Positions 1 to 7,494 of a DNA stretch of 9,810 nt are shown one piece after another. This stretch comes from an uncultured Butyrivibrio sp. GTDB lineage: Bacteria; Bacillota; Clostridia; Lachnospirales; Lachnospiraceae. The stretch spans positions 1 to 9,810 of the forward strand of contig NZ_CAMVPU010000091.1 of the NCBI RefSeq assembly GCF_947169445.1, in the 5' to 3' direction. A program made the translations under genes and the position numbers. Below the pieces are notes generated by a model, which was not told the DNA's origin, did not search any database, and saw only the letters and a program-made list of their open reading frames with translations. Each line of letters begins with the position of its first letter. Within the stretch, counting starts at the first letter, position 1.

Positions 1-642
1 TTTACGGGGAATGTTTTCCAGGAAGATATTAGCAAGGACCTTTTGTCTCTTTGCAAGACTAAGAAGACAGAACTCTTATTTGTGGCTCTGTTTATCAAAA
101 TGTTAAAAGTTGGGGGTAGATGTGCGTCTATTGTTCCAGACGGTGTTTTGTTCGGAAGTAGTAAAGCACATAAAGATCTTAGGAAAGAGTTAGTTGAAAA
201 TCAACAGTTGCTGGCTGTTATTTCTATGCCATCCGGTGTCTTTAAACCTTATGCTGGAGTATCAACAGCGGTATTGATTTTTAAGAAAACAAATAATGGT
301 GGGACTGATAAAGTTTGGTTTTATGATATGAAATCTGACGGATACAGTCTGGATGATAAGCGCAATAAACTTGATAATTCAGATATTCCGGATATTATAG
401 CCAGATATCATAATCCTTCCGGTGAAGAATCAAGAGAAAGAACAGAGCAGAGTTTCCTCGTGCCAAAGGATGAAATTGCGAATAATGGGTATGATCTATC
501 AATCAATAAGTACAAGGAAATTGAATATAAGAAGGTTGAATATCCACCGACATCTGATATTTTAGCGAACATTAAAGCGTTGAATATGCAAATAGAAAAA
601 GAAACAGAAGAATTAGAAGCTTTATTGCTAAAGAACAATTGA
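1..642 (+). CDS. hsdM: Type I restriction-modification DNA methyltransferase subunit HsdM (C-terminal part, 5' truncated by window)
   Basis: This is the adenine N6-methyltransferase subunit that pairs with HsdS to methylate the Type I target. The frame is open from base 1, so the gene is cut by the window edge; the TTG at 43 is an internal Leu codon and not a start. Visible landmarks are KTELLFVALFIKMLKVGGR, then VPDGVLFGSSKAHKDLRKEL, the MPSGVFKPYAGVSTAVLIF strand and KVWFYDMKSDGYSLDDKR. All are typical of the N6_Mtase core of HsdM after catalytic motif IV. The first residue, F, is probably the last residue of the NPPF motif (inference). The C-terminus ends in a short Glu-rich helix (KETEELEALLLKNN) of the kind that contacts HsdS. 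The stop TGA (640-642) lies inside a 27-bp repeat that recurs before the second hsdS. S1 starts 18 bp downstream, which indicates an operon. Confidence 0.95.
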   Translation, partial: FTGNVFQEDISKDLLSLCKTKKTELLFVALFIKMLKVGGRCASIVPDGVLFGSSKAHKDLRKELVENQQLLAVISMPSGVFKPYAGVSTAVLIFKKTNNGGTDKVWFYDMKSDGYSLDDKRNKLDNSDIPDIIARYHNPSGEESRERTEQSFLVPKDEIANNGYDLSINKYKEIEYKKVEYPPTSDILANIKALNMQIEKETEELEALLLKNN

Positions 643-663
643 GATTTGTAGGGATGATAGATG
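637..663 (+). repeat. 27-bp direct repeat, copy 1 (hsdM stop / S1 leader)
   Basis: This copy is identical over 27 bases to 2067-2093. It begins AATTGAGATTTG and ends GATGATAGATG. It spans the hsdM stop codon, the weak AGGGATGA ribosome-binding region and the S1 ATG. Recurrence of the hsdM stop context before S2, where no hsdM lies, marks S2 as a duplicated hsdM/hsdS junction (inference). Confidence 0.95.
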
Positions 664-1830
664 GAGATTGAATTAAAAAAACTGGGTGAAATAACCACCG
701 GAAATACGCCTAGTAAGAAAGATGAAAAATATTGGGATTCTGCAGATATATGCTTTGTAAAGCCAGATGGAATAGCAGATGAAGGAATTACACTAATCAG
801 TGATTCATCAGAATATATATCTGAGAATGCACGTGGCAAGGCCAGAGTGGTGTCTAAAGATGCGGTATTTGTTACATGTATTGGTAGTATTGGTAAAGTA
901 GGAATAGCAGATTATGGTGACTATGCTTTTAATCAACAGATAAATGTTATAGAGCCTAATGAAAAAGTTCTACCACGATACTTGGCCTACAATCTTTTAT
1001 ATTCAAAGCCTAGGCTTGTAGCCATTGCAAATGCACCTGTAGTTCCAATAATAAATAAAACACAATTTGGTGAGTTCATTGTAAACATTGAAGAAGATAG
1101 AACAAAACAAGCTGAAATAATATCTGTGTTAGATAAGCTGACAGGAATAATAGATTCTCGGAAAAAGGAACTGGAGTCTTTTGATGAACTTATCAAAGCC
1201 CGATTTGTCGAGATGTTTGAAAAAGAAAGTGATGAAAATGTTTATAGACTTGAAGATATTTCAGATATAGTTTCTGGAATAACAAAAGGCAGAAAAACCA
1301 AAGAGACTGAGTTTCGGGAAGTACCGTACATGGCTGTTTCTAACGTTAAGGATGGGTATATTGATTGGACGACAGTAAAAACTATATTGGCTACAGAAGA
1401 TGAAATTAGCCTGTATAAATTATTGCCAAATGATGTTCTTATGACAGAAGGTGGTGACCCAGATAAACTGGGAAGAGGTGCTATTATTACAGAACCACCC
1501 AAGGACTGCATTCATCAGAATCATATATTCAGAGTAAGGCTCGATAAAAAAAGAGTTTTACCACGATATTTTTCAGCATATTTACAAAGTTCGACAGCAA
1601 AGAAATATTTTTTGAAGGCAGCAAAACAAACAACAGGAATAGCAAGTATAAATATGACGCAGCTACGGGGGTTGCCAACAAATGTACCGACATTAGATAG
1701 GCAAAGAGAATATGCTGAGTTTTGTGAACAAGTCGACAAATCAAAAGTTATAGTGCAGAAGTCACTTGATGAGACACAGATATTATTTGATAGTTTAATG
1801 CAGGAGTATTTCGGACAGGCGCCAAAATAA
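661..1830 (+). CDS. hsdS: Type I restriction specificity subunit HsdS (copy 1, S1)
   Basis: This is the DNA-recognition subunit of the Type I complex; each half reads one side of a bipartite target. The 389 residues are a full-length hsdS. TRD1 covers about residues 1-140 and opens with LKKLGEITTGNTPSKKDEKYW, a common hsdS entry motif. The central conserved helix, about 145-187, ends in FDELIKARFVEMFE. TRD2 covers about 195-345, opening with LEDISDIVSGITKGRKTKE. The distal conserved helix (QVDKSKVIVQKSLDETQ to the end) mirrors the central one, as expected for the pseudo-twofold HsdS fold. The ATG at 661 is chosen because it follows hsdM by 18 bp and because S2 begins at the same point of the shared 27-bp leader. 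No frameshift or stop is seen. Both TRDs differ clearly from those of S2, so S1 should specify another target. That target cannot be read from sequence alone. Confidence 0.95.
   Translation: MEIELKKLGEITTGNTPSKKDEKYWDSADICFVKPDGIADEGITLISDSSEYISENARGKARVVSKDAVFVTCIGSIGKVGIADYGDYAFNQQINVIEPNEKVLPRYLAYNLLYSKPRLVAIANAPVVPIINKTQFGEFIVNIEEDRTKQAEIISVLDKLTGIIDSRKKELESFDELIKARFVEMFEKESDENVYRLEDISDIVSGITKGRKTKETEFREVPYMAVSNVKDGYIDWTTVKTILATEDEISLYKLLPNDVLMTEGGDPDKLGRGAIITEPPKDCIHQNHIFRVRLDKKRVLPRYFSAYLQSSTAKKYFLKAAKQTTGIASINMTQLRGLPTNVPTLDRQREYAEFCEQVDKSKVIVQKSLDETQILFDSLMQEYFGQAPK
1192..1212 (+). repeat. 21-bp direct repeat, S1 copy (central conserved helix)
   Basis: This is exactly identical to 2616-2636 in S2 and encodes IKARFVE in both genes in the same codon phase. 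It lies at the boundary between TRD1 and TRD2. Recombination here would give an in-frame S1/S2 chimera (inference). Confidence 0.9.
1727..1749 (+). repeat. 23-bp direct repeat, S1 copy (distal conserved helix)
   Basis: This is exactly identical to 3157-3179 in S2. It encodes the QVDKSKV region that starts the C-terminal conserved helix. Both copies begin 1066 bases after their own ATG, so the phase is the same. Confidence 0.9.
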
Positions 1831-1877
1831 TCAAAAAGAATTTGCTGCAATAGAATCGTATAAACGAAAGGAGCATT

Positions 1878-2054
1878 ATGAAAAGAATTATGTGCCCAAA
1901 GTGCGGGTGTCTAGTGGAATATAATGATAAAACTGTATGGGAGGGAAACCGTGAATTTGAAGATGTTAATTGCCCAAATTGCGGGGAGCATCTTGATAGG
2001 GTGTTCATTGATGGATCTCCTAATGAAAGGATTGTTAATGAGAATAATACTTAA
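1878..2054 (+). CDS. Small double-CPxCG zinc-ribbon protein between the two hsdS genes
   Basis: This is a 58-residue protein beginning MKRIMCPKCGCLVEYNDK, with a second knuckle VNCPNCGEHLD near residues 31-40. Two CPxCG pairs about 25 residues apart are the signature of a single zinc ribbon coordinating one Zn through four Cys. A strong AAAGGAG (1867-1872) sits 5 bases before the ATG. The gene lies 47 bp after S1 and 36 bp before S2. It is followed by the second copy of the hsdM/hsdS leader repeat, so it is inserted or retained between the tandem hsdS copies. The tail (about residues 41-58) is acidic/polar and has no motif I know. Its function is unknown. It could be a DNA-binding or complex-modulating accessory, or a generic zinc-ribbon cargo gene. 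The coding call is good because of the ribosome-binding site and the paired Cys motifs. Confidence 0.8.
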   Translation: MKRIMCPKCGCLVEYNDKTVWEGNREFEDVNCPNCGEHLDRVFIDGSPNERIVNENNT

Positions 2055-2066
2055 GAAATAGGTTTA

Positions 2067-2093
2067 AATTGAGATTTGTAGGGATGATAGATG
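2067..2093 (+). repeat. 27-bp direct repeat, copy 2 (S2 leader)
   Basis: This is identical to 637-663. Here the embedded TGA, which is the hsdM stop in copy 1, terminates no hsdM frame, so it appears vestigial. The repeat supplies the S2 ribosome-binding region and ATG. Confidence 0.95.
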
Positions 2094-3248
2094 AAATATA
2101 AACTTGGAGATATTTGTGAAATTGTATCTGGAAGCACGCCCAAAACAAGCGTTGAAGAGTATTGGGATGGAGATATTAAATGGATTACTCCAGCAGAGCT
2201 TACAGATGATTCATACATTATTGATGATACTGCAAGAAAATTGACTGAATTAGGCGTAAAGAAAACTGGCCTTACTCCTTTTCCGGCGGGAACAGTAATT
2301 TTGTCGTCCAGAGCACCTATAGGAAAAGTAGCAATTGCTGGTTGCGAAATGTATTGCAATCAAGGATTTAAGAACCTTATTTGTTCCGACAAGATAAATA
2401 ATAAGTATCTTTACTGGTTCTTGAAAGGGAATACAGCATTTTTAAATTCTTTGGGAAGAGGCGCTACTTTCAAGGAAATATCAAAAGGCATCGTTGGCAA
2501 TATTGAAATAAATGTTCCTGATGTAGCAGATCAGGAAAAGGCTGTTGTTAACCTTGAAAAGCTTAGTGAAATAATAAAGCTACGGAAGAGTGAACTAGAG
2601 GAATTAGACAACCTCATCAAAGCCCGATTTGTCGAGCTCTTTGGAAATCTCAAAGAAAATGATAAGAATTGGGATACATATAGTTTTGAGAGATGCTTTG
2701 AGATAGACTCCAGTAAGAGAATATTGAAATCTGAGTGGAAGGATAATGGTATTCCTTTCTTGAGGGTTCGTGATATGGTGCAGCTTGCCACAACAGGTGT
2801 GATGGATAATGAGTTTTTTGTTTCGGAAGAGTTCTATTCATCACTTAGTGATTCTGATGGTATTCCTAAAGCTGGAGATATTTTGATGTCAGCAACCAGT
2901 ACTTTAGGCAAATGCCATATCGTTAAACCGGGAGAACGGTTTTACTTTAAAGATGCTGATGTATTACGTTTTAGAAGCAAGAAGAAAATTAATCCAATAT
3001 TTTTTGTGAATCAAATGAGCACAAATTATATAGAAGATCAGATCGCTAAAACATTAGGAGTGACTACGGTAGCGCATTTTACAATAAAAGCAGCTAAAAC
3101 TATCAATTTACGGCTCCCAGACATGCAGATTCAGGATGAATTTGCAGAATTTGTAAAACAAGTCGACAAATCAAAAGTTGCGGTGCAGAAATCGTTAGAT
3201 GAAATGCAGTTGCTATTTAATTCTTTGACGCAGGAGTACTTTGGATAA
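2091..3248 (+). CDS. hsdS: Type I restriction specificity subunit HsdS (copy 2, S2)
   Basis: This is a second intact specificity subunit of 385 residues. TRD1 (about 1-138) opens with YKLGDICEIVSGSTPKTSVE and holds LSSRAPIGKVAIA, CNQGFKNL and GATFKEISKGIVGNIEI, all common in hsdS TRDs. The central helix (about 140-185) ends in LDNLIKARFVELFG. TRD2 spans about 190-340 and includes IPFLRVRDMVQ and ILMSATSTLGKCHIV. The distal helix QVDKSKVAVQKSLDEMQ closely matches S1. Similarity to S1 is confined to the leader and the two conserved helices, and the TRDs are unrelated by eye. S2 therefore should give the same HsdM/HsdR a different target. It is co-directional with S1, so a simple invertible-cassette switch is not evident. 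hsdR follows 17 bp downstream. Confidence 0.95.
   Translation: MKYKLGDICEIVSGSTPKTSVEEYWDGDIKWITPAELTDDSYIIDDTARKLTELGVKKTGLTPFPAGTVILSSRAPIGKVAIAGCEMYCNQGFKNLICSDKINNKYLYWFLKGNTAFLNSLGRGATFKEISKGIVGNIEINVPDVADQEKAVVNLEKLSEIIKLRKSELEELDNLIKARFVELFGNLKENDKNWDTYSFERCFEIDSSKRILKSEWKDNGIPFLRVRDMVQLATTGVMDNEFFVSEEFYSSLSDSDGIPKAGDILMSATSTLGKCHIVKPGERFYFKDADVLRFRSKKKINPIFFVNQMSTNYIEDQIAKTLGVTTVAHFTIKAAKTINLRLPDMQIQDEFAEFVKQVDKSKVAVQKSLDEMQLLFNSLTQEYFG
2616..2636 (+). repeat. 21-bp direct repeat, S2 copy (central conserved helix)
   Basis: This is identical to 1192-1212 in S1, in the same codon phase (IKARFVE). Confidence 0.9.
3157..3179 (+). repeat. 23-bp direct repeat, S2 copy (distal conserved helix)
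   Basis: This is identical to 1727-1749 in S1, in the same codon phase. Confidence 0.9.
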
Positions 3249-3265
3249 GTATAGGAGAATTACCT

Positions 3266-6200
3266 ATGAATGTGGATGTGCTCAAATCACAATTCAATAT
3301 AGCTGAGAGTGAACAGGAGCTGGATTCCAAAGCTATAGCTTATAGGAAAATGCTGGATGTATCCATTTCCTATATCTATGAGGCTGATAAGGTAGAACGT
3401 CCTGTTAAAGCCACCATGCTTGAACTGTTAGATGGTAAGCAAGTTTCAAGCTATGTTGGTGATCCAGAGTTCATAGAAAGCCTTCATTTTGTCAGAAAGC
3501 TTGGAATGAATGCTGAGCATGGAAGGAAAATCAGAAAAAAGGATGTTAAGCTAGCAGGTCAGATAATGGCCAGCTTTATTGGATTTCTTGTTGATAAGGA
3601 ATCTCCTGACCTTCATCGAAGCACTATTTTCTATAACACTATAAAGCCTGCCTATATGTCTGAGGCAGATACTCGCAGGATATACATTGATATGTATCTA
3701 CGTGAGGCTGGCTGGGATATTTTGGATAAAGAAGACGTAGCCCAACCGGGTATGGCTGGTATTGAAATCCGTGTGGAAGGCATGCCCAATAACAAGGAAG
3801 AGGGCTATTGTGACTATGTCCTTTATGGCAGGGATGGCAAGCCACTGGCGATAGTAGAAGCTAAAAAGACATCAGTGAATGTGGAAAAAGGACGTCATCA
3901 GGTTGATTTGTATGCTGAGTGTATGGAGAAAGTATACGGTTATAAACCGATTCTCTATTATACAAACGGCTATATGATCAAGATTATTGATGGCATTTAT
4001 CCTGATAGGACAGTCTATGCTTTCCATACTATTGATGAACTGGAGTTGATGCTTCAGAAACGTAAACGTGCTCCAATCAGTGATTTTAAAGTCAATGAGG
4101 AAATAACTAACAGACCATATCAGAAGATGGCGGTTACGGCTATTTGTGAAAGATTAAATGCAAATAGGCGTAGGGGCTTACTTGTTATGGCAACTGGAAC
4201 TGGTAAGACCCGTGTTGCAATATCACTTACAGAAATTTTATCAAGAAATCATTGGATCAAGAACGTGTTATTCCTGGCCGACAGAAGAACCTTGATAAAG
4301 CAGGCAAAGAATAATTTTGCAAAGTATCTTGATCAGTCAATTTGTGTGTTATCTGGTGAAGGTGATAAAGATTTTGATGCAAGAATAATGTTTTCTACCT
4401 ACCAGACTATGATCAATTATATTGATGAGGAAGATAAGCATTTTAGCTCAGGCAGGTTCGATCTTATAATTATTGATGAGGCACATAGATCGGTCTTTAA
4501 CAGGTATGGCTCTATATTCAAGTACTTTGATAGCTTTTTGGTAGGACTTACAGCTACTCCAAAGAGCGAAGTTGGCCATAGTACCTATGATTTGCTTCAA
4601 TGCGAGCAGGACGAGCCATGCTTCAGCTATTCTATGGAAGAAGCCATAAAAGATAAATATCTTGTTGGCTACAATGTGATCAATAAAGAGTCTTTGCTTC
4701 TTCGTCGTGGCATAAGATATGGAGATCTTTCATATGAAGAAAAAGAACAGTTGGATGACTATTTTGGTGGTGTGATTCCGGACAATAATTATGTCATTCC
4801 TAGTTCTGAAATAAACAAGAAACTCTTCAATAAAGATACTTGCGCTAAAGTTCTTGAGGAGCTCATGAATAAAGGGCTTAAAGTCAGCGACAGTGAGATT
4901 ATGGGAAAGACAATTATTTTTGCCTATAATCATAAACATGCGCAATTGATTGTTGATACATTTAAAGAACTATACCCAGAGTATGCCCCTAATACGATAC
5001 AGCTTGTTGACTATTCTGTTGACTATGCACTGGATCTCGTGGACAAATTTTCTGAGGATGATGATTTCAGAATAGCGGTGTCTGTTGATATGCTTGATAC
5101 CGGTGTGGATATAGAGGCATGCTTGAATTTGGTATTCTTTAAACCAGTATACTCTCTGATAAAGTTTATTCAGATGATAGGTCGAGGAACTAGGTTGTGC
5201 CCTAATTTATATGGACCCGGCAGAAATAAGTCAGGATTCTTGATATTTGATTATTGCGGCAATTTTGAATACTTCGATCAAAATCCAGAAGGTAAGCATG
5301 ACGATATCGTAGCGGTGCCAATTACGCAAAGAATTATGGAAGTGCGCGTGGACATACTACATGAATTACAAAGAATAGATTATCAGGAAAACCCGATCAT
5401 CAGGGAATACTATATTCGTCTTAAGAAGCTTCTCAATGATGATGTAAAAGTGGTAAGGAGCCATAACAACAGAATTGCAGTCAGAGAAAAAATGCAGTAT
5501 GTAGATTATTTCTTTGATATAAGTGCATGGGATGCGCTATCACAGGTCGATGTTCAGCAACTGAAGAGACATGTGGTTCCACTGGTTGATAGTGGATTAC
5601 AAGGGACCAGTAAAATGCTATCTTTTGACTTACATATGCTTAAGGCAGAGTGTTCTGTATTAGAAGTGGGGTCTATTGCTAAAGCAATGGGGCCAGTAAA
5701 AGAAATTAAGCGTATGGCTCAGTATCTGATGAGAGAGAAAGCGTCAATATCAGAGGTGTTAAATAGTGCGTCTGAATTGAAAGAGATAGTTAGCGACGGC
5801 TTCTGGGCTTCACCAACGGTAACTGATATTGAGCAAAAACGTGAGTCATTACGTGATCTCATGAAGTATCTGGAAGGGGTAAAAGATCAGACATTTAATG
5901 TAGACATTAAAGATGAGATTGTTGATTCCGATTTTGTCCCTGACAGCACTATGATAGATATTAGGACTTATAGAGAAAAGGTTATCGATTACCTTGCTGA
6001 GCACACTGACAGTGCTGTAGTAAAAAAGATATACAACTTGGAACGCATCAATTCTCAGGACCTTAAGGAATTAGAGGATTTGCTGTGGAATGAGCTGGGA
6101 ACAAAAGAAGAGTATATAGAGACAACAGATATAACAAACTTGGCTGTATTTGTAAGAAGTCTTGTGGGATTGAGCCAGGAAGCGGTTAATGAAAAATTTG

Positions 6201-6415
6201 GTGAGTTTCTTTCAGGAAATACCTTTAATTTGCAGCAACAGGAATTCATCAAGATGATAATAGATTATGTGCGCGAGAATGGTGATATTCAAGTTGCAGA
6301 TATGGTAAACTCCGAGCCGTTTGATGGATATGATCTTAATGATATTTTTGGAGCTGAACTGCCTATTGTTGTAAGGATAATCACAACTTTACATGATTCA
6401 GTCTCTGTAGCATGA
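3266..6415 (+). CDS. hsdR: Type I restriction endonuclease/translocase subunit HsdR
   Basis: This is the ATP-dependent motor and nuclease of the Type I complex; it translocates DNA and cuts away from unmethylated sites. The 1049 residues show these domains in order. An alpha-helical N-terminal region (about 1-115) resembles the DUF4145-type extension of EcoEI-like HsdR. A PD-(D/E)xK nuclease covers about 135-240, with D183 (CDYVL) and E198-x-K200 (IVEAKK). The SF2 helicase has Walker A ATGTGKT at 309-315, DEAH at 404-407, TATPK at 429-433 and motif VI QMIGRGTR at 636-643. A long C-terminal domain (about 700-1049) should bind HsdM/HsdS. All catalytic motifs look intact and there is no internal stop. 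An AGGAGA (3253-3258) lies 7 bases before the ATG. The architecture resembles the EcoEI/EcoAI (IB) family more than EcoKI, but the assignment is by eye. Confidence 0.96.
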   Translation: MNVDVLKSQFNIAESEQELDSKAIAYRKMLDVSISYIYEADKVERPVKATMLELLDGKQVSSYVGDPEFIESLHFVRKLGMNAEHGRKIRKKDVKLAGQIMASFIGFLVDKESPDLHRSTIFYNTIKPAYMSEADTRRIYIDMYLREAGWDILDKEDVAQPGMAGIEIRVEGMPNNKEEGYCDYVLYGRDGKPLAIVEAKKTSVNVEKGRHQVDLYAECMEKVYGYKPILYYTNGYMIKIIDGIYPDRTVYAFHTIDELELMLQKRKRAPISDFKVNEEITNRPYQKMAVTAICERLNANRRRGLLVMATGTGKTRVAISLTEILSRNHWIKNVLFLADRRTLIKQAKNNFAKYLDQSICVLSGEGDKDFDARIMFSTYQTMINYIDEEDKHFSSGRFDLIIIDEAHRSVFNRYGSIFKYFDSFLVGLTATPKSEVGHSTYDLLQCEQDEPCFSYSMEEAIKDKYLVGYNVINKESLLLRRGIRYGDLSYEEKEQLDDYFGGVIPDNNYVIPSSEINKKLFNKDTCAKVLEELMNKGLKVSDSEIMGKTIIFAYNHKHAQLIVDTFKELYPEYAPNTIQLVDYSVDYALDLVDKFSEDDDFRIAVSVDMLDTGVDIEACLNLVFFKPVYSLIKFIQMIGRGTRLCPNLYGPGRNKSGFLIFDYCGNFEYFDQNPEGKHDDIVAVPITQRIMEVRVDILHELQRIDYQENPIIREYYIRLKKLLNDDVKVVRSHNNRIAVREKMQYVDYFFDISAWDALSQVDVQQLKRHVVPLVDSGLQGTSKMLSFDLHMLKAECSVLEVGSIAKAMGPVKEIKRMAQYLMREKASISEVLNSASELKEIVSDGFWASPTVTDIEQKRESLRDLMKYLEGVKDQTFNVDIKDEIVDSDFVPDSTMIDIRTYREKVIDYLAEHTDSAVVKKIYNLERINSQDLKELEDLLWNELGTKEEYIETTDITNLAVFVRSLVGLSQEAVNEKFGEFLSGNTFNLQQQEFIKMIIDYVRENGDIQVADMVNSEPFDGYDLNDIFGAELPIVVRIITTLHDSVSVA

Positions 6416-6434
6416 GCATAGAAGGAGGCTGACA

Positions 6435-7304
6435 ATGCCGGCAACATTTAACTTATTTCTTTTGGATGGTACTGCAGAAGGGGCAATTAAGTGCTCGACT
6501 AGAGGACAAGATACTATAGTATATCGTATACCAAGAGAAGATTTGAATAAGTATATGAGCAATGAAGACCTTAAGAAAGCCGGCATTTATTTTCTTGTCG
6601 GTAAAATTGATGGTAAAAAAGCTATTTATGTAGGTCAGGGAAATACAAGAAAAAATGGTAATGGTGTCCTTGGAAGGGTTTTAGAACATAAAAAGCCTAC
6701 GGAAGCGTATTGGAAGACCGCATTTATACTGATTTCAAATTCAGACTGGATTACAGCAACTGAGCTTAACTATCTTGAAAATCAGTTTTGTTATTTGGCT
6801 AATAGTGCCGGAGAATATTATGTTGTAAACGCTTGGGATCCTTCATTAGGAAAGGTTTCTGATGAAACAAGAGTAACAATGGAACCTTTTATCGAATATG
6901 CAAAGCTGGCGCTTAAGCTTCAGGGATATAGACCTTTTGAAAAGAGGGAAATAGCTGAGGGTGACAGTCAAAGTTCTGAAAGCGAGGCAGGAGGAATTAT
7001 GTTATCGCTGTCACTTGATGGGGATGATGGAAGAAAGGCAAATGCTAGGTGCTTGTACAGAGATGAAAAATTTATTGTTCTTAAGGGTAGTTTAGTTGCT
7101 ACAGTACCTTCGGGTAGTTGCTCTAATGCTATAAAAAATAAAAGAGTTAAGAATGCCGGATTGGTTGATAAAAAAGGAATACTTAAGCAGGATATAATAT
7201 TTAATAGTCCATCCGGGGCGGCAGCTTTTGTTTCCTATGCAAATTGTAATGGCAAGATATTGTGGAAATTAGAAGATGGTAGATTGTTGAAAGAAATATT
7301 GTAG
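6435..7304 (+). CDS. GIY-YIG nuclease-like protein with C-terminal DUF4357-like domain
   Basis: This is a 289-residue protein. The GIY-YIG core (about 48-135) shows GIY at 50-52, YVG at 65-67, R81 followed by H85, and E115 in LENQF. These match the Tyr, Gly, Arg and metal-binding Glu positions of this nuclease superfamily. A charged, Ser-rich linker (about 170-190) leads to a C-terminal domain (about 195-289) with KANARCLYRDEKFIVLKGS, NSPSGAAAFV and WKLEDGR. I recognise this as DUF4357-like, a domain often found next to restriction genes. An excellent ribosome-binding site GAAGGAGG (6421-6428) lies 19 bp after hsdR, so it is co-transcribed with the RM genes. It may nick or cut DNA as a restriction accessory, but substrate and partner are unknown. 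Other GIY-YIG roles, such as repair or homing-type activity, are less likely given the context. Confidence 0.85.
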   Translation: MPATFNLFLLDGTAEGAIKCSTRGQDTIVYRIPREDLNKYMSNEDLKKAGIYFLVGKIDGKKAIYVGQGNTRKNGNGVLGRVLEHKKPTEAYWKTAFILISNSDWITATELNYLENQFCYLANSAGEYYVVNAWDPSLGKVSDETRVTMEPFIEYAKLALKLQGYRPFEKREIAEGDSQSSESEAGGIMLSLSLDGDDGRKANARCLYRDEKFIVLKGSLVATVPSGSCSNAIKNKRVKNAGLVDKKGILKQDIIFNSPSGAAAFVSYANCNGKILWKLEDGRLLKEIL

Positions 7305-7359
7305 GAACCAATGATAGGCTTGAAATAAGGATAAGAAAACCATAATTGCCAAAAAGGTT

Positions 7360-7494
7360 GTGGGAGTTGGTGTTGGTGTTGGAGATTATACCAATGTAGA
7401 GACAATAATGACTAATATCGAACAATACTCTAAGTTTACTGGAATAAAAATCCAAGAGGCAATAAGATTGATGGAGCAAAGAAATGGAATTTGA
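7360..7494 (+). other. Doubtful short reading frame overlapping the HNH gene start
   Basis: A frame open from 7324 to a TGA at 7492-7494 overlaps the HNH start by 11 bases, as translationally coupled genes do. It reads KKVVGVGVGVGDYTNVETIM, followed by an amphipathic stretch ending IRLMEQRNGI. There is no ATG before 7408; a GTG at 7360 would give 44 residues. The Gly-Val run comes from a GTT-GGT repeat. It matches no family I know. It could be a small real gene, the tail of a decayed gene, or chance. The 7305-7483 gap has no other supported content. Confidence 0.3.

Noticed and set aside
43..45. TTG as the start of a 199-residue protein at the left edge
   Set aside because: The frame is open to base 1 and the sequence is internal HsdM; the gene simply runs off the window.
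408..839. Minus-strand open frame of 143 codons
   Set aside because: It lies opposite the clear hsdM and hsdS coding sequence, is rich in Ser/Phe/Ile as reverse-strand shadows are, and has no recognisable motif.
637..2093. CRISPR-like or invertible-element reading of the 27-bp repeats
   Set aside because: There are only two copies, 1430 bp apart in direct orientation, each at an hsdS start; this is gene duplication and not an array or inversion site.
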